Of a stretch of 53,408 nt of DNA, positions 39,821-46,484 are shown piece by piece (the stretch's first letter is position 1; the number at the start of each line of letters is the position of its first letter). A program made the position numbers and the translations under genes. The notes below the pieces were generated by a model. It made no database searches. It saw only the letters and a list, made by a program, of their open reading frames with translations, and was not told the DNA's origin. Source of the stretch: a virus; IMG/VR virus record IMGVR_UViG_3300027631_000028, positions 1 to 53,408 of that record, one strand, 5' to 3'.

Positions 39821-39828
39821 ACAGATAA
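33535..39828 (+). CDS. Giant adhesin with IPT/Ig and eight LamG-like domains (paralogue 2)
   Basis: This 2097-residue protein has the same plan as its neighbour at 27346: anchor MSIAKYLAKLAQGVDASG (1-27), IPT/TIG domain (about 36-120, GGQTITLTGNNFANG), two Ig-like domains (about 120-305, SGTLPPGITLNSASGIISG), then eight LamG-like domains (about 350-2097). The LamG copies have diverged, for example domain 4 carries GGGGSGYLLPNG in place of the usual opening, and residues near 1160-1250 replace the standard linker. It looks like a tandem gene duplication with divergence of the binding faces. An AAGGA site precedes the ATG. Function as an adhesin or decoration protein is inferred from the domains. 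Confidence 0.85.
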   Translation: MSIAKYLAKLAQGVDASGQLSNTKISGGYDSTPTIASIAYPGDDTATDPAGGQTITLTGNNFANGAQVIINGVTASVVTVVSTTQLTFTAPAIAAGSYILYVVNTNGGTAIAAPGIQYSALPVFSTAAGTLGTLYETQAVSAITTATSDSAITYYLQSGTLPPGITLNSASGIISGSSSATAASTTYTFTVRATDGQQQDGIRQFSLTINPDIITWTNPTQGSTLSAFQGVATTIPVTTATGTGTNVAYSATNTPPGMALAGDIFTGTPTTIGNTSATLTGTTIATSRTAQINFTWSISVQGDLYWPQTTVLFQGTATSGVDHFVSDASNNNNLVTIVGDTRPSKQNPYQAGYYSNQFSSGQTNYIQTTIQAMAANFTVECWVYLTSLPNSGVIIGQTWELWINTSNQVVYYTPAAVRITTSLTVPLNAWTHVALVRSSGVAKIYINGVADAATYTDSGTVGAAETTYIGRDPGASGGFNGNISNLRIVNGTAVYTANFTPSTTPLAAISGTTLLTCQANRFVDAGINNYAVTRTGTPTVQPFNPFGVPATANINTRYSTYFDGTGDYISATPAAIGTAEFGIEGWFYTSDVSVGKYIVSLGFNSNNSLFFAVQSGKVEFTVQDNAGAFPLNNVNIGTPIANTWNYFYVGRGVTTSGTATWYYGLNGTVSSQVAASPTFPSRNFEVGYAPTRALGAAYFNGYISNVRLTVGSTPYTASFTPSTTPLTAVTNTQLLLCQSSTLRDNSTNASVVTSFGDARPVAHSPFTQTTNSVALATVGSTYFDGTGDYLTTGIPAIGTSDFTVEYYSYLTAHSGLNGENAYFQTSDTVGGLKTTYTTGILLTRSSPGTGQVLSLYIIGTSIFTTYTPPLNQWFHTAIVRQSGSVRVYVNGVLVSTPTAVAGSITGTYISIGGGISTSYLMTGYVNDFRLINGTCIYTANFDVPTQPLTAVANTQLLTCQTWQPTNNSMAVDNGPGAWLATRSGNVSQSSFSPYGSGHSMYFNGGGGSGYLLPNGLYSKTGNVNSGSINLPGAFTFECWVYLTAGGRHCMMGSPNGWAYSTDWGIAILDTTNGASTSYNPGFCFIRTGTSGYGSNFLYATNFGYPTLNTWHHLAMCRDSSNQWHMYMDGVKGINANLNSIVHSYVQYDANSGPSGTLVFYPAVANLNGIIGGGNGTAAPSGFNGYISDMRLVNGTALYTGASLTMPTQPLTPIAGTVILTAQDDKFTNFADDKGVRYTHEYASVNNFRAEKFSKFNTADSPKLPISYSNYFDGTGDYLSTAVSTSTPGWNLMAPSGSGGGSIEAWIYVNSATSRIICGCLNIGASYTGWHLSISATGQLAINGYIAGNNVPPAINSGAGLVALNTWTHIAVSCVSGVVTFYINGVAYNSANPIGSTWQINNTATATMVGDAYTPWNTPFLGYISNLRMVNNTAVYTGAGLTVPTIPLTSTANTTLLTCQDATLKDNSQNAYAITAFGNAMPALANPFGFTVTTGTQFTPQTKVGSAFFDGTGDWLTVPHNPALDLNSDRWTIECWVNPTATTEGHIIGKRTGAGIYGPVTIAYRNQKLLILGSSNGSSWSYNASAVDGVTPVTPGWWTHIAVVKNGTTISSYVNGKLDQNFTSVPTLVTNNHGLAIGAGATDGSYPFVGYISNLRVIKGEALYLQAFSPPTQPPVANKNTVLQMDMDKAPIVDATSSRPAETVGDARLITESAYNTTYYSNYFDGTGDYLDTPSSTALAFGTGDWEYSFWYNAISTSGYLFDTRTGSATGLTVYYASGAYSVYVNSSTVITGTDTAKNTWHYLTLSKVSGLTRLFVDGTQIGSTYTDANNYVSGTIRLGCRFTTITDIPFNGWISNFKVVKGTGVATQTVPTVPATPTTNTQLLTCQSNRFIDNSVNNLAITRTGDVVVRSVNPFKRNTQTSMYFDGTGDYMYTPLNASYGIGSAKDFTIEAWVCPLSSGTTRGIFQVSATAGGLQASVSTTLGIGFVSTTGVEIYANGTYYNTSTNKLTVGAWSHVALVRLSGVTKLYINGVLETSIGTAGSIADTTAYPNTSLAVGGYYGTSNLWHGYIEDFRITKDAARYTGTFTPPAFKLANR

Positions 39829-39837
39829 AGGGAAATT

Positions 39838-41304
39838 ATGACTCTAGCAGTAAATTTAGCAAATTTAGTCGATGCACTTGGCACAGATGGTACTATCACC
39901 GACGCAAAGTCAATAAGTGATAAGCCTAATTCTAGTACTGGGTACTTTGATTTACCTTCGGGGACTACTGGGCAACGCCCAGGGTCTCCTAACACAGGTA
40001 TGGTTCGTCATAACTCTAGCCTAGGACTTATAGAAACTTGGAATGGTACTACTTGGACAGGTCTAGGGGGTAGTGCTACAATCAGTAGTACTGCTCCTGC
40101 AAGTCCTACTGATGGTGCATTTTGGTTAAATTCAGAAACAGGCGATTTATATACCTACGGACCTGGTGGTTGGATATTAGCGGGTGGTTTTGGCGGAAGT
40201 TACAATGATTTAACTAATAAACCAGCACTTTCAACAGTAGCTACTACTGGTAGTTACGCTGATTTAATAAATAAACCAGCAATTACACCTGCAGCAGTTA
40301 GTGATCAAGCAAATACAAGCACAGGGTATTTTGGAATGCCCACAGGTACAACAGCACAACGTCCAGTATCTCCAGCTAATGGTTTTACTAGAATAAATAC
40401 TACTACAAACTATTTAGAAGTATACTATAACGGTTCATGGGTAAATATGCAGTATATAGGATTAATTTCAGCTACTTACAGCGGAGCAACTTTAAGTTAT
40501 AGTGGAAACTATATTTTATTAACTTATACTGGCACTACAGGCTCATTTACTCCAACAGTTGTTCCTACAGGAGCAACTGTTGATTATGTAATTGTAGGGG
40601 GCGGCGGTGCTGGTGGTATTGACCAAGGCGGTGGAGGTGGTGCTGGTGGATATTTAACTGGAAGCATAGCAGTTGCTCAACAAGCTTACCCTATAACTAT
40701 TGGTGGAGTAGCTACTTCTATTGCTTCGCAGGTTTTTGTAAATGGTAATCCTTCAACTGCATTTGGATTAACTGCAGTTGGTGGCGGAGGTGGTGCAGGT
40801 ATTAGTTACTCTAGTAGAACTGGTAACTCAGGCGGCTCTGGTGGAGGGGCTTCTTCTGCTTGGAGTTCAGGAGTAGTAGGATTAGGTGGTGCTGCAAGTC
40901 CAAGTGGTCAAGGAAATGCAGGCGGAAATGGCTCAACTGGAGGCAGTAACTCTTCCGGAGGCGGTGGCGGTGGTGCAGGTGCTGCTGGTGCTTCGGCTGT
41001 TGGAAATGCCGCTGGTCTAGGAGGAGTTGGAATAGCAAATCCTTTTGCAGGGTCAACTGCAGGTCAACTAGTTAATGGTACTTATTACCTTGCAGGAGGT
41101 GGTGGTGGTGGTACTTATCAAGGAACTAGAGCTGCTGGAGGCAATGGAGGAGGAGGCTCTGGCGGTGGACCTAGTACGGTATTTGATGGTGGTAGCGGTG
41201 CTCTTAACACTGGTGGTGGTGGAGGTGGTGGTGTTGGTACTAGTGCTGGTACTGTTGGTAGTGGCGGGTCAGGTGTAGTAATAATTAGATATAGGTACCA
41301 ATAA
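39838..41304 (+). CDS. Glycine-rich tail adhesin 1
   Basis: This 488-residue protein opens with the anchor MTLAVNLANLVDALGTDG. Two copies of a 50-residue unit with STGYF[DG][LM]P[ST]GTT[GA]QRP follow (about 25-75 and 155-205), with a fibre linker LTNKPALSTVA between. Residues about 250-480 are extremely Gly-rich (GGGGAGG, GGGGGAGAAG), ending GVVIIRYRYQ. Gly-rich domains of this type in phage adhesins can form sandwiches of polyglycine-II helices with variable loops that contact receptors (T2/S16 gp38 is the known example). That fold is an inference here. An AGGGA site precedes the ATG; the next gene starts 1 nt after its stop. Confidence 0.82.
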   Translation: MTLAVNLANLVDALGTDGTITDAKSISDKPNSSTGYFDLPSGTTGQRPGSPNTGMVRHNSSLGLIETWNGTTWTGLGGSATISSTAPASPTDGAFWLNSETGDLYTYGPGGWILAGGFGGSYNDLTNKPALSTVATTGSYADLINKPAITPAAVSDQANTSTGYFGMPTGTTAQRPVSPANGFTRINTTTNYLEVYYNGSWVNMQYIGLISATYSGATLSYSGNYILLTYTGTTGSFTPTVVPTGATVDYVIVGGGGAGGIDQGGGGGAGGYLTGSIAVAQQAYPITIGGVATSIASQVFVNGNPSTAFGLTAVGGGGGAGISYSSRTGNSGGSGGGASSAWSSGVVGLGGAASPSGQGNAGGNGSTGGSNSSGGGGGGAGAAGASAVGNAAGLGGVGIANPFAGSTAGQLVNGTYYLAGGGGGGTYQGTRAAGGNGGGGSGGGPSTVFDGGSGALNTGGGGGGGVGTSAGTVGSGGSGVVIIRYRYQ

Positions 41305-41305
41305 C

Positions 41306-42646
41306 ATGGCAATACAATTTCCTTCAAGCCCAACGTTAAACCAGTTATATACTTATAATAGTATTAACTGGACTTATAATGGTACAGGCTGGACAAAAGC
41401 AAGCACTGTTCTTGCCCCAGATAAAATAAGTGATCAAACTAATACTAGTACTGGTTATTTTGATCTGCCAACAGGTACAACTGCTCAACGACCTGTAACT
41501 GCAAACACAGGTATGGTTCGTTTTAATACTACTATAGGTGCTTTAGAACAATATAACGGTACTGCTTGGATAACAATAGGTGGTACAGTTAGTTTTGATA
41601 ATCTTCAGTTAACTGGAGATTACGTAGGATTACCATCAGGAACAACAGCAACGCGACCAGGTTCACCAGCCATAGGTTATACTCGCATAAATACTACTGA
41701 CAGTACATTGGAAGTATACTATAACGGGGCATGGAGTGTTGTTAATTATTTTGGGTATCTTACAGCAAACAGTAACGCTATAGTAACTACTAGCGGTAAT
41801 TTTAAAATACATACTTTTTTAACTAGTGGATCGTTTTTTGTTACTGGTGCTTCTGCTGTATCTGCTGTAGAATATTTAGTTGTTGCAGGCGGTGGTGGTG
41901 GTGGATCTGATATGGGTGGTGGTGGTGGTGCCGGTGGATACTTAGCTGCTGCAGGATTAGTACTTAATACTGGTGCATATGCTATTACAGTAGGCGGTGG
42001 TGGAGTAGGAGGTCCTGCAGGTACTTCTCAAGTACGAGGCGTTAATGGTACTCCTAGTTCTATTATTTACACTGGTGGTACAAATATTGCTACTGCCATT
42101 GGTGGTGGTGGTGGCGGATCCGGATATGGAACGGCTAACGTAGCAGGCACTGGCGGCAGTGGCGGTGGTTCAGCCTCAAGTGGTAGTGGAGCAACTCCTG
42201 GACTAGGAACAGTTGGTCAAGGCAATAATGGTTCTGTTGGTGCAGGAAATTACTACCCTGGTGGTGGCGGTGGTGCAGGTGCTGCTGGTGCGGTTAACCC
42301 AGCTAATGGTGGCGTTGGCGTACTAAACACAATTAATGGATCAAGCTTATACTGGGCTGGTGGTGGTGGTGGTGCTGGATACTCAAACATTGCTGGTAAC
42401 GGCGGATTAGGTGGTGGTGGTGGTGGTGGCCCTAAAGTTTCTGGTGGCGGTTTAGGTGGTGGTCAAGCCCTAAACACAGGTTTAGATGGTACTGTTGGTT
42501 CACTAGTTTCTCAAACAAACGTACCTGGTGGAGCAGGTGGTGCTAACACCGGTGGCGGTGGCGGAGGTGGTGCACACTATAACTCAAACAACTACGGTGG
42601 TACAGGTGGTAGCGGCATAGTAATAATTAAATATAGGTTTCAATAA
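41306..42646 (+). CDS. Glycine-rich tail adhesin 2
   Basis: This 446-residue protein starts differently from its paralogues (AIQFPSSPTLNQLYTYNSIN), an N-terminus known from other phage fibres. It then carries two of the STGYFDLPTGTTAQRP-type units (about 47-95 and 105-150, the second as LTGDYVGLPSGTTATRP). Residues about 195-440 are Gly-rich with runs such as GGGGGG and GAGAAGAV, ending IVIIKYRFQ. Its stop overlaps the next start (TAATG), so translation is probably coupled. It probably belongs to the same adhesin set as the genes at 39838 and 43018, with a different attachment end. Confidence 0.82.
   Translation: MAIQFPSSPTLNQLYTYNSINWTYNGTGWTKASTVLAPDKISDQTNTSTGYFDLPTGTTAQRPVTANTGMVRFNTTIGALEQYNGTAWITIGGTVSFDNLQLTGDYVGLPSGTTATRPGSPAIGYTRINTTDSTLEVYYNGAWSVVNYFGYLTANSNAIVTTSGNFKIHTFLTSGSFFVTGASAVSAVEYLVVAGGGGGGSDMGGGGGAGGYLAAAGLVLNTGAYAITVGGGGVGGPAGTSQVRGVNGTPSSIIYTGGTNIATAIGGGGGGSGYGTANVAGTGGSGGGSASSGSGATPGLGTVGQGNNGSVGAGNYYPGGGGGAGAAGAVNPANGGVGVLNTINGSSLYWAGGGGGAGYSNIAGNGGLGGGGGGGPKVSGGGLGGGQALNTGLDGTVGSLVSQTNVPGGAGGANTGGGGGGGAHYNSNNYGGTGGSGIVIIKYRFQ
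42410..42430 (+). repeat. In-frame GGT triplet run in adhesin 2
   Basis: Six GGT codons followed by GGC encode seven glycines. A similar run of six GGT lies at 46082-46099 in the Calx-beta adhesin. Slippage would change loop length without a frameshift. Confidence 0.85.
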
Positions 42647-43008
42647 TGAGTCATTTTGCACAAATAAATGAAAATAACGTAGTCACACAAGTTATAGTAG
42701 CAGAACAAGAATTTATAGATTCTAATGCTGTTGGTGATCCAGCTAAATGGATTCAAACAAGCTATAACACACATGGTGGAATACATCGCACAGGCGGAAC
42801 TCCTCTGCGTAAAAATTATGCAGGTATAGGTTATACTTATGACGTTAATCGCGATGCTTTTATATCGCCTCGACCGTTTGCATCATGGACACTAGAAGAA
42901 GCTACTTGCTTGTGGATTCCTCCAGTTCTTTACCCACAAACTGGTGGACCTTATAAGTGGAACGAAACTAGTCAAGCTTGGGAGCAATTTACTCCTATTA
43001 CGGAATAA
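42646..43008 (+). CDS. Conserved small protein of phage fibre regions
   Basis: This 120-residue protein belongs, by recall, to a group common beside tail-fibre genes in aquatic phages: it opens SHFAQINENNVVTQVIV, then has WIQTSYNTHGG, RKNYAGIGYTYD and RDAFISPRPFASW. No known function, signal peptide or catalytic motif. It is translated from an overlapping start (TAATG) after adhesin 2 and precedes adhesin 3. A role in fibre assembly or as a fibre chaperone fits the position but is speculative. Confidence 0.8.
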   Translation: MSHFAQINENNVVTQVIVAEQEFIDSNAVGDPAKWIQTSYNTHGGIHRTGGTPLRKNYAGIGYTYDVNRDAFISPRPFASWTLEEATCLWIPPVLYPQTGGPYKWNETSQAWEQFTPITE

Positions 43009-43017
43009 GGAAACACA

Positions 43018-44055
43018 ATGAGTACAGCAACAAGATTAACAAAATTAGCCGAAGGGTTAGATTCTAACGGAGTATTGTCTGCTGAAAAGGGTGGAACAGG
43101 AGCAACTACATTTAGTGGTGGAGCCTCAACTCCTAGTGCAGTTAGTGATCAAGCAAACACAAGTACAGGTTATTTTGATTTACCTGTAGGTACTACTGGA
43201 CAACGTCCTGCTTCACCAGGTGAAGGTAATTTTCGTATTAATAGTACTACATCAGCTTTAGAAGTATATTACCTAGGTTTCTGGAGTACTATTAAATCAT
43301 TAGGTCTTTCATTAGCAGCAGGCGGTACTTCTGTTGCAACTGACGGTAATTACAAAGTTCATACGTTTACTACTGGTGGTAATTTTGTAGTTTCTCAATC
43401 TGCATCTGCATTTGAAGTATTATTAGTTGCTGGGGGTGGTGGTGGAGCAAATGATGTTGGCGGCGGTGGAGGAGCAGGAGGTTTAATTTATCAAAGTGCT
43501 TTGGAATTACCTGTTGCTACTTATGTTATTGGTGTTGGCACAGGTGGTGCAGGTAGTGGTAGTACAAGCGGAAGAGCTGGTAACGGACTTAATACTACAG
43601 GATTTAGTTTAACTGCAATAGGCGGTGGCGGTGGTGCTAACTATACTGGATCGGGCAGCGTGGTTACCGGTGCTACTGGTGGATCCGGCGGGGGCGGTGT
43701 GGGATATACGTGGCCTTCAAATGGAGGTGCCGGCACCTCGGGACAAGGTTTTCCCGGAGGTAATGGTGCAGGCACAACTTCTGGAACAGGTGGTGGTGGT
43801 GGTGGTGCTACAGGGGCTGGTGTCAATGGTATTTCAAATGTTACTGGATTTGCTGCAGGTGGAACAGGATTTACCTCACTAATCTCAGGAACAAGTACTG
43901 TTTACGCAACAGGCGGTAAAGGTGGTGGAGATAATTGGACAGGAGCTATATCATCTACACCAAATACTGGTAACGGTGGAGATGGTCAGGGTATTAACGC
44001 ATCAGGCGGTGATGGTGCTGGTGGTATAGTAATAATTAGATATAGGTTTCAATAA
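43018..44055 (+). CDS. Glycine-rich tail adhesin 3
   Basis: This 345-residue protein has the anchor STATRLTKLAEGLDSNG (like the LamG genes), one STGYFDLPVGTTGQRP unit (about 48-90), and a Gly-rich body (about 135-340; GGGGGANDVGGGGGAGG) ending IVIIRYRFQ. The final 30 or so bases are nearly identical to those of the genes at 39838 and 41306. An AAGGAAA site precedes the ATG. It is the shortest of the three and probably has the same receptor-contact role. Confidence 0.82.
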   Translation: MSTATRLTKLAEGLDSNGVLSAEKGGTGATTFSGGASTPSAVSDQANTSTGYFDLPVGTTGQRPASPGEGNFRINSTTSALEVYYLGFWSTIKSLGLSLAAGGTSVATDGNYKVHTFTTGGNFVVSQSASAFEVLLVAGGGGGANDVGGGGGAGGLIYQSALELPVATYVIGVGTGGAGSGSTSGRAGNGLNTTGFSLTAIGGGGGANYTGSGSVVTGATGGSGGGGVGYTWPSNGGAGTSGQGFPGGNGAGTTSGTGGGGGGATGAGVNGISNVTGFAAGGTGFTSLISGTSTVYATGGKGGGDNWTGAISSTPNTGNGGDGQGINASGGDGAGGIVIIRYRFQ

Positions 44056-44057
44056 TC

Positions 44058-44249
44058 ATGGGTATAGCACGATATTTATCAAAACTAGGTTCTGTGTTAA
44101 GCGCAGAAGGTATAGTACCCGTTTCTAAGAGCGGTGCAACTTGGGATGCATATGCTACGGGTACTAACACTAATTTGGGTAATAATACTGGTTGGCGTTT
44201 TGTTTTAGCAACTTCTCCAGTTTCGGGTCAATTCATGGCTTTCTTTTAA
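44058..44249 (+). CDS. Short protein with adhesin anchor, possibly a truncated fibre
   Basis: This 63-residue product begins MGIARYLSKLGSVLSAEG, matching the anchor of the LamG and Gly-rich adhesins, but ends after a short segment (TGWRFVLATSPVSGQFMAFF) with no adhesin body. It follows adhesin 3 after 2 nt, with only a weak ribosome site. It may be a remnant left by recombination that removed a body, or a small stand-alone cap that competes for the same attachment site. The reading frame has no interruption. Confidence 0.55.
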   Translation: MGIARYLSKLGSVLSAEGIVPVSKSGATWDAYATGTNTNLGNNTGWRFVLATSPVSGQFMAFF

Positions 44250-44269
44250 AGTCAATAACAAGGAATAAT

Positions 44270-44764
44270 ATGACAACTTTAGTAAAAGCCGCAACAATTG
44301 AGTCTTCACTATATAATAGTTTGGCTACTTTAACAGGTACTCAAACTTTAGTAAATAAAACATTAAAAGTAACAAAAGAAGCCGTTACAGTAACTAATAC
44401 TGCTGCTGCGGGCTCGCTTAATTTTGATGTTGCCACACAAGCCATTATGGTGTATAATACAGCAACATCAAATTTTAATATAGCTGTACGAGGTGATGCT
44501 AATACTAATTTAAATTCAGTATTAGCTGTAGGTGAATCTATTGGAATATGCTTAATAGTTCCTAACGGTAATGTACCCTATTATCTAACTGCTATATCTA
44601 TTGATAATGTTGCACAAAATCCTATATTTCAGTCTGGAGTTGTGTTTTTTGCTGGTAATATGAATTCTACAGATATGTACAATTTATTTATTATTAAAAC
44701 TGGTACAGCTAATGCTACTACAGGTTTATATCAAATATATGCTTCTCAGACTAAGTTTGCATAA
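44270..44764 (+). CDS. Small fibre-region structural protein
   Basis: I place the start at ATG 44270, since AAGGA (44260-44264) lies directly before it; an upstream ATG at 44192 lies inside the preceding gene. The 164-residue product begins TTLVKAATIESSLYNSLATL and continues with LTGTQTLVNKTLKVTKEAVT, a repeat-like motif often found in phage tail fibres, then a compact beta domain (about 45-164). No membrane segment. A virion role is inferred from position and the fibre-like motif. Confidence 0.7.
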   Translation: MTTLVKAATIESSLYNSLATLTGTQTLVNKTLKVTKEAVTVTNTAAAGSLNFDVATQAIMVYNTATSNFNIAVRGDANTNLNSVLAVGESIGICLIVPNGNVPYYLTAISIDNVAQNPIFQSGVVFFAGNMNSTDMYNLFIIKTGTANATTGLYQIYASQTKFA

Positions 44765-44773
44765 GGATAATTA

Positions 44774-46459
44774 ATGCCCTTTCAATCCACTATATCAAAT
44801 CCAGGAACTAACGTAAGTATTGCTGGTAATCCTTCTGGTGGAGTAACTGCACCTAGAGTTTATACTTTTCCTTCACTACAAGGATGGTCACAATTAAATA
44901 ATGTTGATTATTATTTTCCAACAAACATAAATGAAAACGTAAGTACTCCAATATACGTGCAAAGTAAAAATTTACCTCAAGGAACTACTTTATTTTGGAC
45001 AATACTTCATCAAACAACAAGTGATGCAGATTTTATAGCTACTAGTGGTTCATTTGTTAGCAGTAGTCTTGCTTATATAAATGGGACCGGAACTGGTGGA
45101 TTTAATATAACAACTATTCGAGATGCAATTACAGAAGGTCCAGAGCTATTTCAAATACAAATACGAGAGTGGTCAACTACAAGTGTAGTAGTTGCAACTA
45201 GTTCGGTTATAACTGTAAACGATACCAGTACGGCACCATCATATATTTTTGATTCCACAAATCCTACTAGCCTAGACGAAGGTGTGTGGGGCAGTACTTT
45301 TCAACCAGCATCAAAACAATTTAAAATTTTAACAACTCAAGTTCCTGGTGGTACTTATTTATACTACACTTTAACCAGTAATTCTCCAGGTTTTAGTACT
45401 ACTAGCGGGGTTGATATTACTTATTACACAACTGACTATCCGAGCCAAGCATTGTTACAAGATGGAAGAGTTTACATATTTTCAACAGGTTACGGTATTA
45501 TACATATAAATGGTAGAAACGATAACTTAACTGAAGGCACTGAAACATTTCAAATTCAGCTTAGAACAGGCTCTACAACAGGCCCTATTGTAGCAACTAG
45601 TGCAGAAATAAGTATCGAAGATACATCACCGTATCTTGGACAACCAACTTTTAATTTTGAATATCAGGTTATTGGTGGCGGTGCAGGCGGTCCCTCAGTT
45701 TTTTCAGGCGGAGGCGGTGGTGGCGGAGGTTTTGCTAGCGGTAGTATGGCTTGGACTTCTGGTGCTCCTCAGCGAGTTACTTACTACATTAAAGCAGGTG
45801 CTGGTGGTGCACCTGCTACAAGTGGTGGAGACACTTATATAAGAAGCCAGTATGCAGGCAATCCATGGCTAGAATTTTTTGGTCGAGGTGGTGGCCGTGG
45901 TGCTTCTACTCTGGGGGCTGCTGCATGGGGCGGAGGAGGTGGAGGAGGTGGTGGTAATGGTAGTACTACTCAATACTCTTATGGTGCCAATCAATGGAAT
46001 AACACAACGGGCACTGTGATAGTTACTATTAATGCTGCTAATCGTCAAGCTGGTTCGGGCGGTAACGGTGCTCCTAAAGCTGGTGGTGGTGGTGGTGGTG
46101 GTTTAGGTGGCTCTGGATCAGCAGCTAATGGAGTGGCTGCAGGTTCAACATCACCTGGTAAAGGCGGCGCTGGTAAAGTTAACTGGTTAGGGGTATTGTG
46201 TGGCCAAGGCGGCGGCGGTGTAAATTATCTAGGTACTACGGCAACAAGATATAATGGTAGTACAAACACTAGCGGAGCTAATTCAGGCGAAGCAGGGCAA
46301 TATCAAGGATCTGGGGCTAACGGTGTAGCTATTATAAGGTATCCAGATACAAAAGCGCCAGCTGTTGCCGTATCAGGAACATATGAAACTTATGTTACAG
46401 GCGGCTATCGATACTATATATGGACAAGTGGATTCGGAACTATTCGATTTTCCAATTAA
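44774..46459 (+). CDS. Adhesin with two Calx-beta-like domains and glycine-rich end
   Basis: This 561-residue protein has two copies of a Calx-beta-like domain (about 40-155 and 160-290), recognised by ITEGPELFQIQIR / LTEGTETFQIQLR then the VATS[SA].I[TS][VI].DTS close. A Gly-rich region follows (about 300-530; GGGGGGGGFASGSM and a GGT-coded hexaglycine) ending with VAIIRYP, then a short C-terminal segment (GYRYYIWTSGFGTIRF). Calx-beta domains often bind Ca2+ in adhesins; the acidic ligands were not checked. An AAGGATAA site precedes the ATG. It is the last gene of the adhesin run. Confidence 0.8.
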   Translation: MPFQSTISNPGTNVSIAGNPSGGVTAPRVYTFPSLQGWSQLNNVDYYFPTNINENVSTPIYVQSKNLPQGTTLFWTILHQTTSDADFIATSGSFVSSSLAYINGTGTGGFNITTIRDAITEGPELFQIQIREWSTTSVVVATSSVITVNDTSTAPSYIFDSTNPTSLDEGVWGSTFQPASKQFKILTTQVPGGTYLYYTLTSNSPGFSTTSGVDITYYTTDYPSQALLQDGRVYIFSTGYGIIHINGRNDNLTEGTETFQIQLRTGSTTGPIVATSAEISIEDTSPYLGQPTFNFEYQVIGGGAGGPSVFSGGGGGGGGFASGSMAWTSGAPQRVTYYIKAGAGGAPATSGGDTYIRSQYAGNPWLEFFGRGGGRGASTLGAAAWGGGGGGGGGNGSTTQYSYGANQWNNTTGTVIVTINAANRQAGSGGNGAPKAGGGGGGGLGGSGSAANGVAAGSTSPGKGGAGKVNWLGVLCGQGGGGVNYLGTTATRYNGSTNTSGANSGEAGQYQGSGANGVAIIRYPDTKAPAVAVSGTYETYVTGGYRYYIWTSGFGTIRFSN

Positions 46460-46484
46460 TTTTTTAACTAACTAAATAATAAAA

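Noticed and set aside
43625-43882. 85-residue plus-strand frame within glycine-rich adhesin 3
   Set aside because: Shadow frame of GGT/GGA-rich codons read out of phase.
44192-44269. Upstream ATG start for the gene at 44270
   Set aside because: It lies inside the preceding frame, and AAGGA sits right before the ATG at 44270, whose product start looks like other fibre-region proteins.
39838-46459. Possible diversity-generating retroelement target in the adhesins
   Set aside because: No reverse transcriptase, template repeat or adenine-biased variable repeat was seen in the window.
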